From contig NZ_CP129113.1 of assembly GCF_030762805.1 (NCBI RefSeq), positions 1,006,001-1,070,000 on the forward strand: 64,000 nt of DNA. Direction: 5' to 3'. Under the pieces are notes generated by a model. The model had not been told where the DNA came from. It saw nothing but the letters and a program-made list of their open reading frames with translations, and searched no databases. Shown here piece after piece: positions 53,736 to 62,730 of this stretch. The stretch is from Aciduricibacillus chroicocephali. Lineage in GTDB: Bacteria; Bacillota; Bacilli; Bacillales; Amphibacillaceae. Within the stretch, counting starts at the first letter, position 1, and the number at the start of each line of letters is the position of its first letter. Position numbers and translations under genes: made by a program.

Positions 53736-54949
53736 TAATCTGCAATAACAGGTCCTAGCATTTCTTGCCTGTACAGACTGGTTCTTTGTTCAGGGCTAAG
53801 AATACTGTAATAGGCTTGTGCTGCACGCTCTTCAATTTCAAGTTCCAAAATAGGTCTCTCGTGAACACGCGTAATCAGGGGTCTGTCCAGTGATTTCTTG
53901 ATTCTGTTTAAGTAGAGACGTCCGTTACTATTCATGCCGAGGATTCGGAGGTATGGTGTGGCGAGCCGAGAATGGGAAATAAGTATTTCCTCTTTAGTCA
54001 CATTCGCTAAAATGTGGACGAAGGCACGCTGGAGACGAGTCCACGTATAGCGTTTCGTCTTAATAGCAGCAATCCATTCATTCATATTTCGTGCTGTTGC
54101 TGCTGTTTTTTTAATCCGGTTTTCCAAACCTTCTTCCACGCCATGATAAAGCGAGAGTTCTTCTGCCGAGGAAACAGAAACTTTGTAATGGAGAAGCGGA
54201 AAATAGTTCTCCCAGCTGTGCCAAAAGCCGGCAGCTTCCTTATAGAGTATAAGTTGTGTGGCAGACTGTTCTGTAATCGCCTTTTTTGTCTTCTCTGTAA
54301 GTTTCCCATCTGCAAGCAGCTGCTTTCGAATGCTCGTTGCGCTTGCGATTCTCCCAGTAACTTCTGGGTCGTGATAGCCACTTTGTGTTCTCTTGATTGT
54401 TAGAGGTTTAATATTTGGATGTCTCTCAATAATCTCTCTAACATAGCTGAAACCGAGAATGTTATTTGGCTGAGTTAAGTCTAATGCATCACGATCAAGT
54501 CCAATTGCTGTATAGGCTGCCTTGTTTGCCTCCGGGAAAGAGAGTCCCTGATCCATTTTGCTTCGGAACATTTCCTGATATTCTGTTTCCCTCTCTTTGC
54601 GCAAGTCGTATGACTTTTTGAAAGAATCAGCTTCACCGGATTCACTGCCAAAGCAGATGGAAGAGACTCCAGCAGCTGCCAGGGTTGCAACAGAACCTCT
54701 TGCAAACCACTCGCTGCTTTCCACAGCATATGTAAAAGGGAGCTCCAGAACAAGATCCGCCCCTGATGCCAGTGCCGCCCGAGTCCGGTGGAATTTATCA
54801 ATTATTGCAGGCTCACCGCGCTGCAGGAAATTACCGCTCATTACACAGATAATAATTTCTGTACCGGATACTTTTCTAGCTTCCTGGACATGATGCAGAT
54901 GGCCGTTATGAAAAGGGTTATATTCGACAACAAGGCCGCAAGCATCCAT
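53735..54949 (-). CDS. tmcAL: tRNA(Met) cytidine acetate ligase TmcAL (YlbM)
   Basis: A 404-residue nucleotidyltransferase-like enzyme with 'VVEYNPFHNGHLHHVQEARK' (HxGH-type site), 'MSGNFLQRGEPAI', 'DLVLELPFTYAVESSEWFA' and 'SATSIRKQLL'. It forms N4-acetylcytidine at position 34 of elongator tRNA-Met using acetate and ATP. The ATG at 54949 follows GGAG at eight bases. Divergent from ylbN. Confidence 0.93.
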   Translation of the reverse strand: MDACGLVVEYNPFHNGHLHHVQEARKVSGTEIIICVMSGNFLQRGEPAIIDKFHRTRAALASGADLVLELPFTYAVESSEWFARGSVATLAAAGVSSICFGSESGEADSFKKSYDLRKERETEYQEMFRSKMDQGLSFPEANKAAYTAIGLDRDALDLTQPNNILGFSYVREIIERHPNIKPLTIKRTQSGYHDPEVTGRIASATSIRKQLLADGKLTEKTKKAITEQSATQLILYKEAAGFWHSWENYFPLLHYKVSVSSAEELSLYHGVEEGLENRIKKTAATARNMNEWIAAIKTKRYTWTRLQRAFVHILANVTKEEILISHSRLATPYLRILGMNSNGRLYLNRIKKSLDRPLITRVHERPILELEIEERAAQAYYSILSPEQRTSLYRQEMLGPVIAD

Positions 54950-55041
54950 TATGTTCACTCCTTCTAATTCAATTCATAACAAACATTTTAACAGAAGAAG
55001 GGTTGTCCGTCTTTTTCATTTGCAGATAAGTTGTAAACACG

Positions 55042-55064
55042 CATCTATTCGGATAGAATAGATG
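55042..55064. promoter_or_regulatory. Inverted repeat in tmcAL/ylbN gap
   Basis: CATCTATTC-N5-GAATAGATG, nine perfect pairs, centred about 30 bases upstream of the ylbN -35 box. No T tract on either side; operator-like. Confidence 0.45.
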
Positions 55065-55078
55065 TAAAGAAAAAAACA

Positions 55079-55107
55079 TTGACAAACACCCTGTTTACTT
55101 TTAAAAT
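55079..55107 (+). promoter_or_regulatory. SigA promoter of ylbN-rpmF
   Basis: Perfect TTGACA (55079-55084), 17-base spacer, TAAAAT (55102-55107). Confidence 0.75.
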
Positions 55108-55133
55108 TACTCTTGTTGTCATGAGGTGATCTT

Positions 55134-55655
55134 ATGAAATGGGCAGTAAGCCAGATAAAAAAACAAGCTTTCAACGAGCCGTTCAAGTTCGATGAAATGG
55201 TTGATGTTTCAGAGCTCGCTACCCTGAACAATGACTTGATCCGCATTGATCCAGTTCATGTGAAGGGGCAGTGCGATTTCCGGCATGGTCAATATATATT
55301 TGATCTTGTGATTGAAGGGGAAATGATTTTACCTTGTGCACGTACACTTGTTGAAGTGCCTTATCCATTCAGCATTAGCACACGTGAAATTTTTGCCTCA
55401 TCTGACATGGGCAGTGAACATGATGAAATTCATCCGATTGATGGAGAAGTTCTTGACTTAATGCCCATCATCAAGGAAAATATTTTATTGGAGATCCCTT
55501 TTCGAGTTTTTTCCGAAGATGCAGAAGCAGAAGCCGCCGCTCCCAAGAGCGGGAATGGCTGGGAATTGGTAACGGAGGGAAACACTGAACCGAAAATTGA
55601 TCCCCGCTTGCAGAAACTGCAGTCTTTGTTGAAAGATAGAAAGAATGAGGAATAA
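55134..55655 (+). CDS. ylbN: DUF177/YceD-type protein YlbN
   Basis: A 173-residue acidic protein with 'KWAVSQIKKQAFNEPFKFDE' at the start, cysteine in 'LPCARTLVEVPYPFSI' and the C-terminal helix 'DPRLQKLQSLLKDRK', matching DUF177. In plants and bacteria this family is linked to 23S rRNA maturation. It is cotranscribed with rpmF as in most bacteria. GAGGTGA precedes the ATG. Confidence 0.9.
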   Translation: MKWAVSQIKKQAFNEPFKFDEMVDVSELATLNNDLIRIDPVHVKGQCDFRHGQYIFDLVIEGEMILPCARTLVEVPYPFSISTREIFASSDMGSEHDEIHPIDGEVLDLMPIIKENILLEIPFRVFSEDAEAEAAAPKSGNGWELVTEGNTEPKIDPRLQKLQSLLKDRKNEE

Positions 55656-55707
55656 TATCCTGCATGCAAGAATCTCAAGCTTATCCAATTTGAAGGGGGT
55701 GTAAGAC

Positions 55708-55881
55708 ATGGCAGTACCTAAACAAAGAACGTCCAAGAAAGTTAAGAACCAGCGCCGTACTCACAAGAAACTTCACGTACCAGGCATGGTTGAGTGCTCT
55801 AACTGTGGCGAGTACACTAAGCCACACCACGTTTGTGCGTCTTGCGGTCACTATGATGGCAAGGAAGTAGTAAGCAACTAA
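55708..55881 (+). CDS. rpmF: Ribosomal protein L32
   Basis: A 57-residue protein, read directly from the sequence: '[20 protein letters not shown]' at the start, then zinc-ribbon cysteines in 'CSNCG' (30, 33) and 'CASCG' (43, 46). The four-cysteine set marks the zinc-binding form. Strong GGGGGTG ribosome site. Ends with a strong terminator. Confidence 0.98.
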   Translation: MAVPKQRTSKKVKNQRRTHKKLHVPGMVECSNCGEYTKPHHVCASCGHYDGKEVVSN

Positions 55882-55889
55882 TTTGATTA

Positions 55890-55926
55890 AGAGGCGGGCA
55901 GTCTTAGAGACTGCCCGCCTCTTTTT
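55890..55926 (+). terminator. Terminator after rpmF
   Basis: AAGAGGCGGGCAGTCT pairs with AGACTGCCCGCCTCTT around three bases, then T run. Confidence 0.92.
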
Positions 55927-55996
55927 GCGTTAATTCGTGATTCTATCAATTTGCCTTATAGCATATATTGCATTAAGACTTAAGGGAGTTGATTGG

Positions 55997-56488
55997 ATGA
56001 ACGGTTCACGGCAAGACGCCTGGACAACTAGTGAAGATAGGATTCTTGCGGATACTGTACTCCGCTATATAAGAGAAGGCGGCACTCAGCTTGATGCTTT
56101 CAAAGAAGTAGGGGAAAAATTAAAGAGGACGCCTGCAGCTTGCGGCTTTCGCTGGAATGCTAATATTCGCAAAGCTCATGAGAAGCAGATTGCAGAAGCT
56201 AAAAGACTAAGAAAAGGTCTTTTACAGAAAGTGGAAGAAGAAGTGCTGCCGAGCAAAGATGCGCTTGATCATGCGATTATGCTGCTTGAGAATTTGAGAA
56301 ATGATGGAAAAGAGAATGAAGAAGAGGACTATAAAATGTTGTTTGTGAAGCTGAAAGAGGAGAATATACAACTTGAGCAGCTGATCGGGCAATATGAAGA
56401 CATTTTAAAACAAATGCTGCAGCTTCTACATCAAGCTCAGAAAGCGGGCAGAGAAGTTCTGCCATTCGAAAGAGATAAAGGATATTAG
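55997..56488 (+). CDS. ylbO: RsfA/YlbO-family prespore regulator
   Basis: A 163-residue protein with an N-terminal Myb/SANT-like DNA-binding domain ('[20 protein letters not shown]' and '[16 protein letters not shown]') and a C-terminal coiled coil. RsfA-type proteins adjust sporulation gene expression; YlbO is the paralogue at this map position. CATATATT at 55962-55969 resembles a SigE -10 box, but its -35 partner is poor. Start chosen by GGGAG and the domain boundary. Confidence 0.85.
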   Translation: MNGSRQDAWTTSEDRILADTVLRYIREGGTQLDAFKEVGEKLKRTPAACGFRWNANIRKAHEKQIAEAKRLRKGLLQKVEEEVLPSKDALDHAIMLLENLRNDGKENEEEDYKMLFVKLKEENIQLEQLIGQYEDILKQMLQLLHQAQKAGREVLPFERDKGY

Positions 56489-56494
56489 AACTAT

Positions 56495-56559
56495 AAAAAA
56501 CCGGCCTAGCGAAAGGATGAATTTTATCCTTTAGCAATTGCTGGTTTTTTGTTTTTTTG
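56495..56559 (+). terminator. Compound terminator after ylbO
   Basis: Outer AAAAAACCGGC/GCTGGTTTTTT encloses AAAGGAT/ATCCTTT, followed by G and seven T. Confidence 0.75.
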
Positions 56560-56628
56560 AAAGACTCTTTCCAATACAACCTAGCTCGAATTATAATAGA
56601 CTTATTGGATTGAAAAGGACGGGGTAAG

Positions 56629-57516
56629 ATGAAGGTGGGAATTATCGGCTGTGGAGCGACAGGCTTGCTCATGGCCAGCTTCCTTGGCAGAGTTCATAAT
56701 GTTACATTATATGCCAGAAGATTGGAGCAAGTGGAAGATTTAAATAAAAATGGTTTTGTATTGGAAACATCAGCGGGAAGCAAGGTATTTCATATTCCGG
56801 CGAAGCATATTAACGAATTGGAAGAGGAAGAACTGGCTATCATTTGTGTCAAACAGCCGGATGTACAACCTCTATTGGCAAATTTGAAGAACCATCCTGC
56901 TATGCCGATTCTGTTCTTGCAGAATGGAATGGGTCACGAGCGATTGGCGGCAAGTTTACCAAATCCTGTACTGATAGGTGTGAACGAGCATGGTGTTCGA
57001 CTTGTAAGTCCAAATCGTATCAGATATGGCGGCAGTGGCAATATAATAATTGGTCCGCTTCAGGGAGACCATGATCTATTGGTGAAAATATCAGAAGCAC
57101 TTGATTCACAAGAACATCCTTTCGTACTTTCAGATAATATCATCTATTTCCAGAAGATGAAACTGCTTGTGAATGCCGTGATCAATCCTATTACGACCCT
57201 GTTTCGTGTAAATAACGGAAGAATTATCGACAATACACATTTGCGGGAGCTTGCTCTAAAAACAAGTAATGAAGCGTCTTTTGCTCTTGGTATTGATCAG
57301 GAAGCTGCTTGGCAGCAATGTTTACTGATAGCCGGGCGTACAGCAGAGAACCGTTCTTCAATGCTACAAGATATGGAGGCGGGCCGTCGTACCGAAATTG
57401 ATTCGATACTTGGCTATATAATTGACGTGAGTGACAAGGAACTTGTGACGATTGATTTTCTAATTAAATGTATTAAAGCTTTGGAAACTATTCACGTACA
57501 GGGGGAAGACGAATGA
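56629..57516 (+). CDS. panE: 2-dehydropantoate 2-reductase
   Basis: A 295-residue ketopantoate reductase-family enzyme: Rossmann motif 'VGIIGCGATGLLMASFLG', 'LFLQNGMGHERLAA' with the conserved Asn/Gly, catalytic Lys in 'QKMKLLVNAVINPITTLF', and 'NRSSMLQDMEAGRRTEIDSI'. It reduces 2-dehydropantoate to pantoate for CoA synthesis (coaD is also in this window). Matches YlbQ by position. The next gene overlaps its stop by four bases. Confidence 0.93.
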   Translation: MKVGIIGCGATGLLMASFLGRVHNVTLYARRLEQVEDLNKNGFVLETSAGSKVFHIPAKHINELEEEELAIICVKQPDVQPLLANLKNHPAMPILFLQNGMGHERLAASLPNPVLIGVNEHGVRLVSPNRIRYGGSGNIIIGPLQGDHDLLVKISEALDSQEHPFVLSDNIIYFQKMKLLVNAVINPITTLFRVNNGRIIDNTHLRELALKTSNEASFALGIDQEAAWQQCLLIAGRTAENRSSMLQDMEAGRRTEIDSILGYIIDVSDKELVTIDFLIKCIKALETIHVQGEDE

Positions 57517-57887
57517 ACATTGTATTTCGTATTATTGCTTTACTTATTGTCTTTCCCCCTATAAGTACATATATTCTCTTTAGAATTGTCCGGAGACCGT
57601 TAAGAAACCGCAGGAGGGCCATACACTTTGCTGCTGAATGGACGGCACCTCTTTATATGATCGCGACAACATTTATAATTTCGGGAATCATCAGACATGG
57701 AATGGGTCCCTGGATGCTAGTTGTACTGATTGCGGTTTTCTCAATCTTATTAATTATTCATGTTCGTAAAGAAGGTGAGTTGATTATAGGTGAAATGGTA
57801 CGAAGGTTTCTGCGCGGCTCGTTTATAATCTTCTTCTTGCTCTATTTAATTCTTGGAATTGTGTCCATATTAATGTACATTTTCTGA
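57513..57887 (+). CDS. DUF3397 membrane protein
   Basis: A 124-residue protein with four hydrophobic helices and a basic loop 'RRPLRNRRRAIHFAAEW'; this design and position before bshC fit DUF3397, whose function is unknown. ATGA overlap with panE implies coupled translation. Confidence 0.78.
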   Translation: MNIVFRIIALLIVFPPISTYILFRIVRRPLRNRRRAIHFAAEWTAPLYMIATTFIISGIIRHGMGPWMLVVLIAVFSILLIIHVRKEGELIIGEMVRRFLRGSFIIFFLLYLILGIVSILMYIF

Positions 57888-57968
57888 TTGTCCAAACAGA
57901 TTATGTGAATTTGCGGGTAGCATTCGGTAAAATAACGTTTGATATCGAATGAAAAAAGGAGTTATGTC

Positions 57969-59588
57969 ATGCAAATCGAGAAGGCATCTTTGCCAAACTT
58001 GAATAAATTGATCCGTGATTATAAAAATCATGATACATATATTATGAATTATTTTGACTACGAGCCGTTCTCAGAATCATTTGATAGCCGGCTGACAGAT
58101 TTGCAAGACAGAACATTTGACCGTGATGAATTGGCAGATGTGCTAGTAAAGGCAAATAAGCAATGGAATGCCCCTGAATCGACTTTCTCCAATATTGAAA
58201 AACTGCGCCGCAATGATTCGGTTGCTGTTGTTGGTGGGCAACAGGCTGGATTGCTGACAGGGCCCCTTTATTCTATAAATAAATTGATTTCAATTATTCA
58301 GCTTGCAAAAGCTGAAGAGGTTAGGACTGGGGTACCTGTTGTTCCCATCTTCTGGATTGCAGGTGAAGATCATGACTTCGATGAAATTAATCATGTCTTC
58401 ATGCCTGTGGAAGGGAAGATGGAGAAGATCAAGCTGGCGCAGAAGCCTGATAAGAAGTCGGTATCAAAAGTGGCAATAAATGCTGAAAAGAGCAGGGATT
58501 TTCTCGATGCGGTTTTTGCTACTTTGGAAGAGACTGAGTGGACGAAAGAATGGTATCGCATCTGTATGGAAATATTGGAACAATCTGATTCATATGTGGA
58601 TTTTTTTGCACGTCTTATTTTCTCTATCTTTGAGGAAGAAGGCGTCATTTTGCTTGATTCTGCAGATCCGGACATTCGCCGTTTGGAGAGTAGACATTTT
58701 GTGAAAATGATTGAGAAACAGCAAAATATTGCGGCTTCAGTAGTAAGGTCTCAAAGTGAACTTGCAAGCAAAGGGTATCATGTACCGCTTGAACCAGCAT
58801 TTACAGATGGAAATCTGTTTATAGAACATGATGGTGAGCGTGTGTTGCTGCAAGTTGATGAAACTGGCAAATGGGTTGGAAAGCAAAGAGAAACAGTGTT
58901 ATCTACTGATGAACTATTGGAAATTGCCCGCACATCACCGGAGAGGCTGAGCAATAATGTAGTAACTCGACCTATTATGCAAGAACTGCTTATACCGACT
59001 CTTGCTTTTCTGGGTGGGAATGGAGAAATTGCATACTGGTCTGCGTTGAAAGATGCGTTCCATGTGCTTGATCTTAGGATGCCACCGGTATTGCCGCGTT
59101 TATCATTTACATATATAGACAAGGCAACAATGAAAAGAATAAACCGTCTCTCTCTTGAAAAAGATTCCATTATAACTATGGGGACTGGAAAGGCTCGGAT
59201 GAACTGGTTAAGGAGTCAAATCTCCCCACCGGTTGACTTGATGCGAGATGAATTAAAACAGACAGTGGCGAACGCCCATGAACCTTTAAAAGACTATGCG
59301 CAAACTATTCGTCCTGATATTGGGAGGCTTGCTGAGAAGAACATCCGTAAAATAGAGAAGGAAATTGACTTTCTGTATAAACGGATTATGTTGGCTTTAG
59401 AGGAACAACATTCAGCTGTGCTAGCAGATTTCGATGATATAGAACTGATGCTGCATCCTTTAGGAGGTCTGCAGGAGCGAGCTTGGAATCCAGTCAGTTT
59501 CCTGAATCTGCACGGAAAGGATTTCTTTAAAAGGTTGGCTGCAGAAGAGCTCTCGTTCCAAGCGGATCATTATTTTGTGTACATTTGA
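57969..59588 (+). CDS. bshC: Bacillithiol synthase, cysteine-adding BshC
   Basis: A 539-residue enzyme adding cysteine to glucosaminyl-malate, the final step of bacillithiol synthesis. Seen: 'VVGGQQAGLLTGPLYSINKL', 'FWIAGEDHDFDEINHV', a C-terminal coiled coil and 'LHPLGGLQERAWNPVSFL'. Length equals the B. subtilis protein (539). ATG with AAAGGAG before it. Bacillithiol is the main low-weight thiol of Bacillaceae, supporting the assignment of the organism. Confidence 0.96.
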   Translation: MQIEKASLPNLNKLIRDYKNHDTYIMNYFDYEPFSESFDSRLTDLQDRTFDRDELADVLVKANKQWNAPESTFSNIEKLRRNDSVAVVGGQQAGLLTGPLYSINKLISIIQLAKAEEVRTGVPVVPIFWIAGEDHDFDEINHVFMPVEGKMEKIKLAQKPDKKSVSKVAINAEKSRDFLDAVFATLEETEWTKEWYRICMEILEQSDSYVDFFARLIFSIFEEEGVILLDSADPDIRRLESRHFVKMIEKQQNIAASVVRSQSELASKGYHVPLEPAFTDGNLFIEHDGERVLLQVDETGKWVGKQRETVLSTDELLEIARTSPERLSNNVVTRPIMQELLIPTLAFLGGNGEIAYWSALKDAFHVLDLRMPPVLPRLSFTYIDKATMKRINRLSLEKDSIITMGTGKARMNWLRSQISPPVDLMRDELKQTVANAHEPLKDYAQTIRPDIGRLAEKNIRKIEKEIDFLYKRIMLALEEQHSAVLADFDDIELMLHPLGGLQERAWNPVSFLNLHGKDFFKRLAAEELSFQADHYFVYI

Positions 59589-59768
59589 CCCTTTTGGATA
59601 AATATGAACATATTGTTACAAGAAGTAAGTGATTATTGTTTGTTTAGGCGCGGAATCCGTCTTTAGGAAACGTATTATGTGCTATACTATAATATGAAGA
59701 AATGAACGAGTCATGCGCTTAACAGCTGCATGGCTTTTACACCGTTTAAGAATCAGGAGGGACAGGCT

Positions 59769-60701
59769 TTGATCAAGATGAAAAAAACAGCAGCTGTCCA
59801 AGTTGCAAGTACTCAGGGTGCTGCAGCGATTAAAAGTATATCTCTTTTTTCTGAAATAAAGTTGCTTGTAAAAGGAATCGTTCTTGTTATGAATGTGCTT
59901 CCTGTTTTTGTAGGTTTTGTACTTGCTCTTTATTTCACACATGGATCTCTATCTGCAAATATCCCATTATTTATTCTGACAATGGCAGGCAGTACGCTTG
60001 TCATGGCAGGTGCACTTATCCTGAACAATTGGTATGAAGCCGATCTGGATGAAAAAATGGATCGGACAAAAAAGAGGCCGACTGTAACAGGTACTTTGCA
60101 AATGAACACGGTTCTCTGGCTTGGAATCGGAGCATCTGTCCTCGGAATGATCATGATGCTGTTCACGACAATGGAAGCGGCGCTTTACGCATTTATTGGA
60201 TGGTTTGTCTATGTTGTATTGTATACATTCTGGTCTAAGCGACGCTTTACGCTAAATACGGTAATTGGTAGTGTGTCGGGCGCTGTCACCCCACTTATTG
60301 GCTGGGCTGCAATCAGCTCCTCATACCATATCATCCCGGTCATGATCAGCATTATTCTATTCATTTGGCAAATCCCGCATACTTTTGCAATTGCAATGCG
60401 AAGATATGATGACTATAAGGCAGCGGGTGTGCCTATGCTTCCGGTTGTTTATGGATTTGGCATGACAAAGCGACAAATGTTCGTCTATGTCGCTGCTCTG
60501 TTACCGCTCCCGTTTTTTATGACATCTTTAGGTACGGCTTTTGTTATTGTGGCGACAATTCTTAATATCGGTTTCCTCTTTATATCTGGTATAGGTTTTG
60601 TCACAAAGAATGACCATCAATGGGCAAATGGAATGTTCCGGGCATCACTTATTTATTTAACGCTCCTATTTATGGCGCTGCTCGTTGTGGCAGCCATATA
60701 A
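59769..60701 (+). CDS. ctaO: Second heme O synthase (CtaO-like)
   Basis: A 310-residue UbiA-type prenyltransferase, paralogous to CtaB at 38.9 kb: 'LNNWYEADLDEKMDRTKKRP' is the substrate motif and 'YTFWSKRRFTLNT' the second. Many positions are shared with CtaB ('LIGWAA', 'YKAAG.PMLP.VYGF'). B. subtilis also has two (ctaB, ctaO), but ctaO there is not beside mraZ. The start is TTG with AGGAGGG seven bases before; the next ATG is too far from the ribosome site. Confidence 0.88.
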   Translation: MIKMKKTAAVQVASTQGAAAIKSISLFSEIKLLVKGIVLVMNVLPVFVGFVLALYFTHGSLSANIPLFILTMAGSTLVMAGALILNNWYEADLDEKMDRTKKRPTVTGTLQMNTVLWLGIGASVLGMIMMLFTTMEAALYAFIGWFVYVVLYTFWSKRRFTLNTVIGSVSGAVTPLIGWAAISSSYHIIPVMISIILFIWQIPHTFAIAMRRYDDYKAAGVPMLPVVYGFGMTKRQMFVYVAALLPLPFFMTSLGTAFVIVATILNIGFLFISGIGFVTKNDHQWANGMFRASLIYLTLLFMALLVVAAI

Positions 60702-60707
60702 AATTTC

Positions 60708-60749
60708 AAAGATCCTGCTGGCAAATTATGCCTCGCAGGATCTTTTTTT
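60708..60749 (+). terminator. Terminator after second heme O synthase
   Basis: AAAGATCCTGC pairs with GCAGGATCTTT around a 19-base loop, then T7. Confidence 0.9.
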
Positions 60750-60852
60750 GCTGTATTTTGGAGTGTTTGACAAGAAATTTTGCCTTACACGCCCGAATGC
60801 AGGCGGGGAGCGGAAATCTGACAGTAATTTGTCGTTATTTTTGAAAGGTTAC

Positions 60853-60902
60853 TGGTGGTGTAAAGTGGTGGGTTGTGGTAACATGAAACCATGAAAGTGG
60901 GG
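60853..60902 (+). promoter_or_regulatory. Candidate MraZ operator repeats
   Basis: GTGG-containing repeats: TGGTGG (60853), AAAGTGGTGGG (60862), TTGTGG (60873) and AAAGTGGGG (60894-60902). MraZ binds direct AAAGTGKG/TGGG repeats upstream of its own gene in other bacteria. The last copy overlaps the mraZ ribosome site. Confidence 0.55.
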
Positions 60903-60910
60903 AAGCCGGC

Positions 60911-61342
60911 ATGTTCATGGGAGAATTCCAGCACAACATAGATATAAAAGGCCGAATGATTGTTCCTGCCAAGTTCCGTGAAGGGCTCGGCAGCCGGTTT
61001 GTTGTGACGCGAGGCTTGGACAAATGTCTCTTTGCCTACCCTATGGATGAATGGAAAGAAGTCGAAGGTAAATTAAGACAACTTCCCCTTACTAAAAAAG
61101 ATGCTCGCGCATTTACCCGCTTTTTCTTCTCCGGCGCCATTGAGTGTGAAGTGGACAAGCAGGGAAGAATCAATATTCCGCAGACTTTAAGAAGTTATGC
61201 TGGACTTGAAAAAGAATGTGTTGTCATCGGTGTTTCCAGCCGAGTGGAGCTATGGTCGAGAGAAATTTGGGAAGACTACTTCAGTGAATCCGAAAATTCG
61301 TTCGCTGAGATAGCGGAAAACCTTATGGATCTTGATATTTGA
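60911..61342 (+). CDS. mraZ: Transcriptional regulator MraZ
   Basis: A 143-residue protein of two AbrB-like repeats, '[20 protein letters not shown]' and '[20 protein letters not shown]'. MraZ represses or controls the division and cell wall (dcw) cluster, including rsmH and ftsL. ATG follows GGGGAAG. First gene of the cluster. Confidence 0.96.
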   Translation: MFMGEFQHNIDIKGRMIVPAKFREGLGSRFVVTRGLDKCLFAYPMDEWKEVEGKLRQLPLTKKDARAFTRFFFSGAIECEVDKQGRINIPQTLRSYAGLEKECVVIGVSSRVELWSREIWEDYFSESENSFAEIAENLMDLDI

Positions 61343-61370
61343 TATGAATGTAAATGGAGCGGGTGTTACA

Positions 61371-62351
61371 ATGTTTGAACATTACAGTGTATTGAAAAGA
61401 GAAACAATTGAAGTATTGAACATTAAACCCGACGGTCTTTATGTAGACTGTACACTCGGGGGGGCAGGCCATTCTTATGAGATTGCCTCACGCCTCGGGG
61501 AAAAAGGGTTGCTTATCGGTTTTGACCAGGATGAAGATGCACTTGCTGCAGCTTCTGAGCGACTGGAGCCTTTTAAGGACAAAGTTAAACTTGTCCACGC
61601 TAATTTCCGGCAACTTGGTTATAAACTAAAAGAACTTGGCATTGAAAACGTGGATGGAATTCTTTTTGATCTAGGTGTGTCTTCACCACAGCTGGACCGT
61701 GGAGAACGGGGATTTAGCTATCAACACGATGCACCGCTTGATATGCGTATGAACCGTCAAGAGACACTGACTGCATACGAAATTGTAAATGAATGGCCAT
61801 ATGAGCGCCTCGTTTCGATTTTCTTCAAATATGGAGAAGAGAAATTTTCTAAGCAGGTTGCCAGGAAAATTGAAGAAAATAGGAAGAAGAAACCTGTGGC
61901 TACGACACATGAACTTGCTGAACTGATAAAGGAAGCAATTCCGGCAGCAGCGAGAAGGACTGGCGGACATCCTGCAAAACGTGTTTTCCAAGCGTTGCGA
62001 ATTGCTGTGAATGATGAGCTTGCTGTTTTTAATGATGCTCTTCATCAAGCTGCTCGCGTTCTCAGAACAGGAGGAAGGATAGCAGTTATTACTTTCCACT
62101 CCCTTGAGGATCGCATTGCTAAACAGGCTTTCAAGAAGTGGAGTAGTAATCTGCCTGTGCCACGTAATCTTCCAGTCGTGCCAACAGATCATTTGGCACC
62201 GTTCAAGCTTGTAGATAAGAAGGCGATTTTGCCTGATGAAAAAGAATTAAATGAAAATAGAAGATCCCGATCGGCGAAACTTCGGATTGCCGAAAAAGTG
62301 CGGGAATGGGATGATACTTTTCAATATGAGGAAGGATGGAACAAAAAATGA
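61371..62351 (+). CDS. rsmH: 16S rRNA (cytosine1402-N4)-methyltransferase RsmH
   Basis: A 326-residue methyltransferase: '[16 protein letters not shown]', SAM motif '[18 protein letters not shown]', '[14 protein letters not shown]', 'DMRMN' and '[15 protein letters not shown]'. It modifies C1402 of 16S rRNA. ATG at 61371 lies just past the end of mraZ with GGAGCGGG upstream. Overlaps ftsL. Confidence 0.96.
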   Translation: MFEHYSVLKRETIEVLNIKPDGLYVDCTLGGAGHSYEIASRLGEKGLLIGFDQDEDALAAASERLEPFKDKVKLVHANFRQLGYKLKELGIENVDGILFDLGVSSPQLDRGERGFSYQHDAPLDMRMNRQETLTAYEIVNEWPYERLVSIFFKYGEEKFSKQVARKIEENRKKKPVATTHELAELIKEAIPAAARRTGGHPAKRVFQALRIAVNDELAVFNDALHQAARVLRTGGRIAVITFHSLEDRIAKQAFKKWSSNLPVPRNLPVVPTDHLAPFKLVDKKAILPDEKELNENRRSRSAKLRIAEKVREWDDTFQYEEGWNKK

Positions 62352-62716
62352 GCGCCAACCATGCCCGTAAATGGCAAGAAAGCTATACCCCGCCAGTACG
62401 GAAGAAACAGGTCACAGTACGTGTACATAGACAAGGCTGGATCACAAAAGGTGAAAAGCTTCTCTACTCGATTGTAGCTGCCTGTACAATTCTGGGAGGA
62501 ATCTATACAGTTAACTATGCATCTTCCACTGATTCTGTGAACAGAGAACTGCAGTCGGTGGAAAGCAAAGTTAAGCAGCAAAAGAGCGAAAACAACGACC
62601 TGACATACGAAGTCAAAGAATTGAGCCGTCCAGAAAGAATTACGAAAATCGCAAAAGAGAATGGGCTCAAAATCCAGGACGCCAAGGTGAAACAGGCAGA
62701 GCTGCTTGACAAATAG
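62336..62716 (+). CDS. ftsL: Cell division protein FtsL
   Basis: A 126-residue bitopic protein: a basic cytoplasmic tail, one membrane helix near residues 42-60 ('[20 protein letters not shown]'), then a coiled coil and '[20 protein letters not shown]'. It bridges DivIC/FtsB and PBP2B at the septum. Two starts are possible, 62336 (GAGGAAGG abuts it) and 62348 (overlapping the rsmH stop as ATGA). Confidence 0.92.
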   Translation: MEQKMSANHARKWQESYTPPVRKKQVTVRVHRQGWITKGEKLLYSIVAACTILGGIYTVNYASSTDSVNRELQSVESKVKQQKSENNDLTYEVKELSRPERITKIAKENGLKIQDAKVKQAELLDK

Positions 62717-62730
62717 ACAGGAGAGCTGGC

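Noticed and set aside
60751-60852. TTGACA near 60768 as mraZ promoter
   Set aside because: The position 17 bases downstream is GC-rich and has no -10 box.
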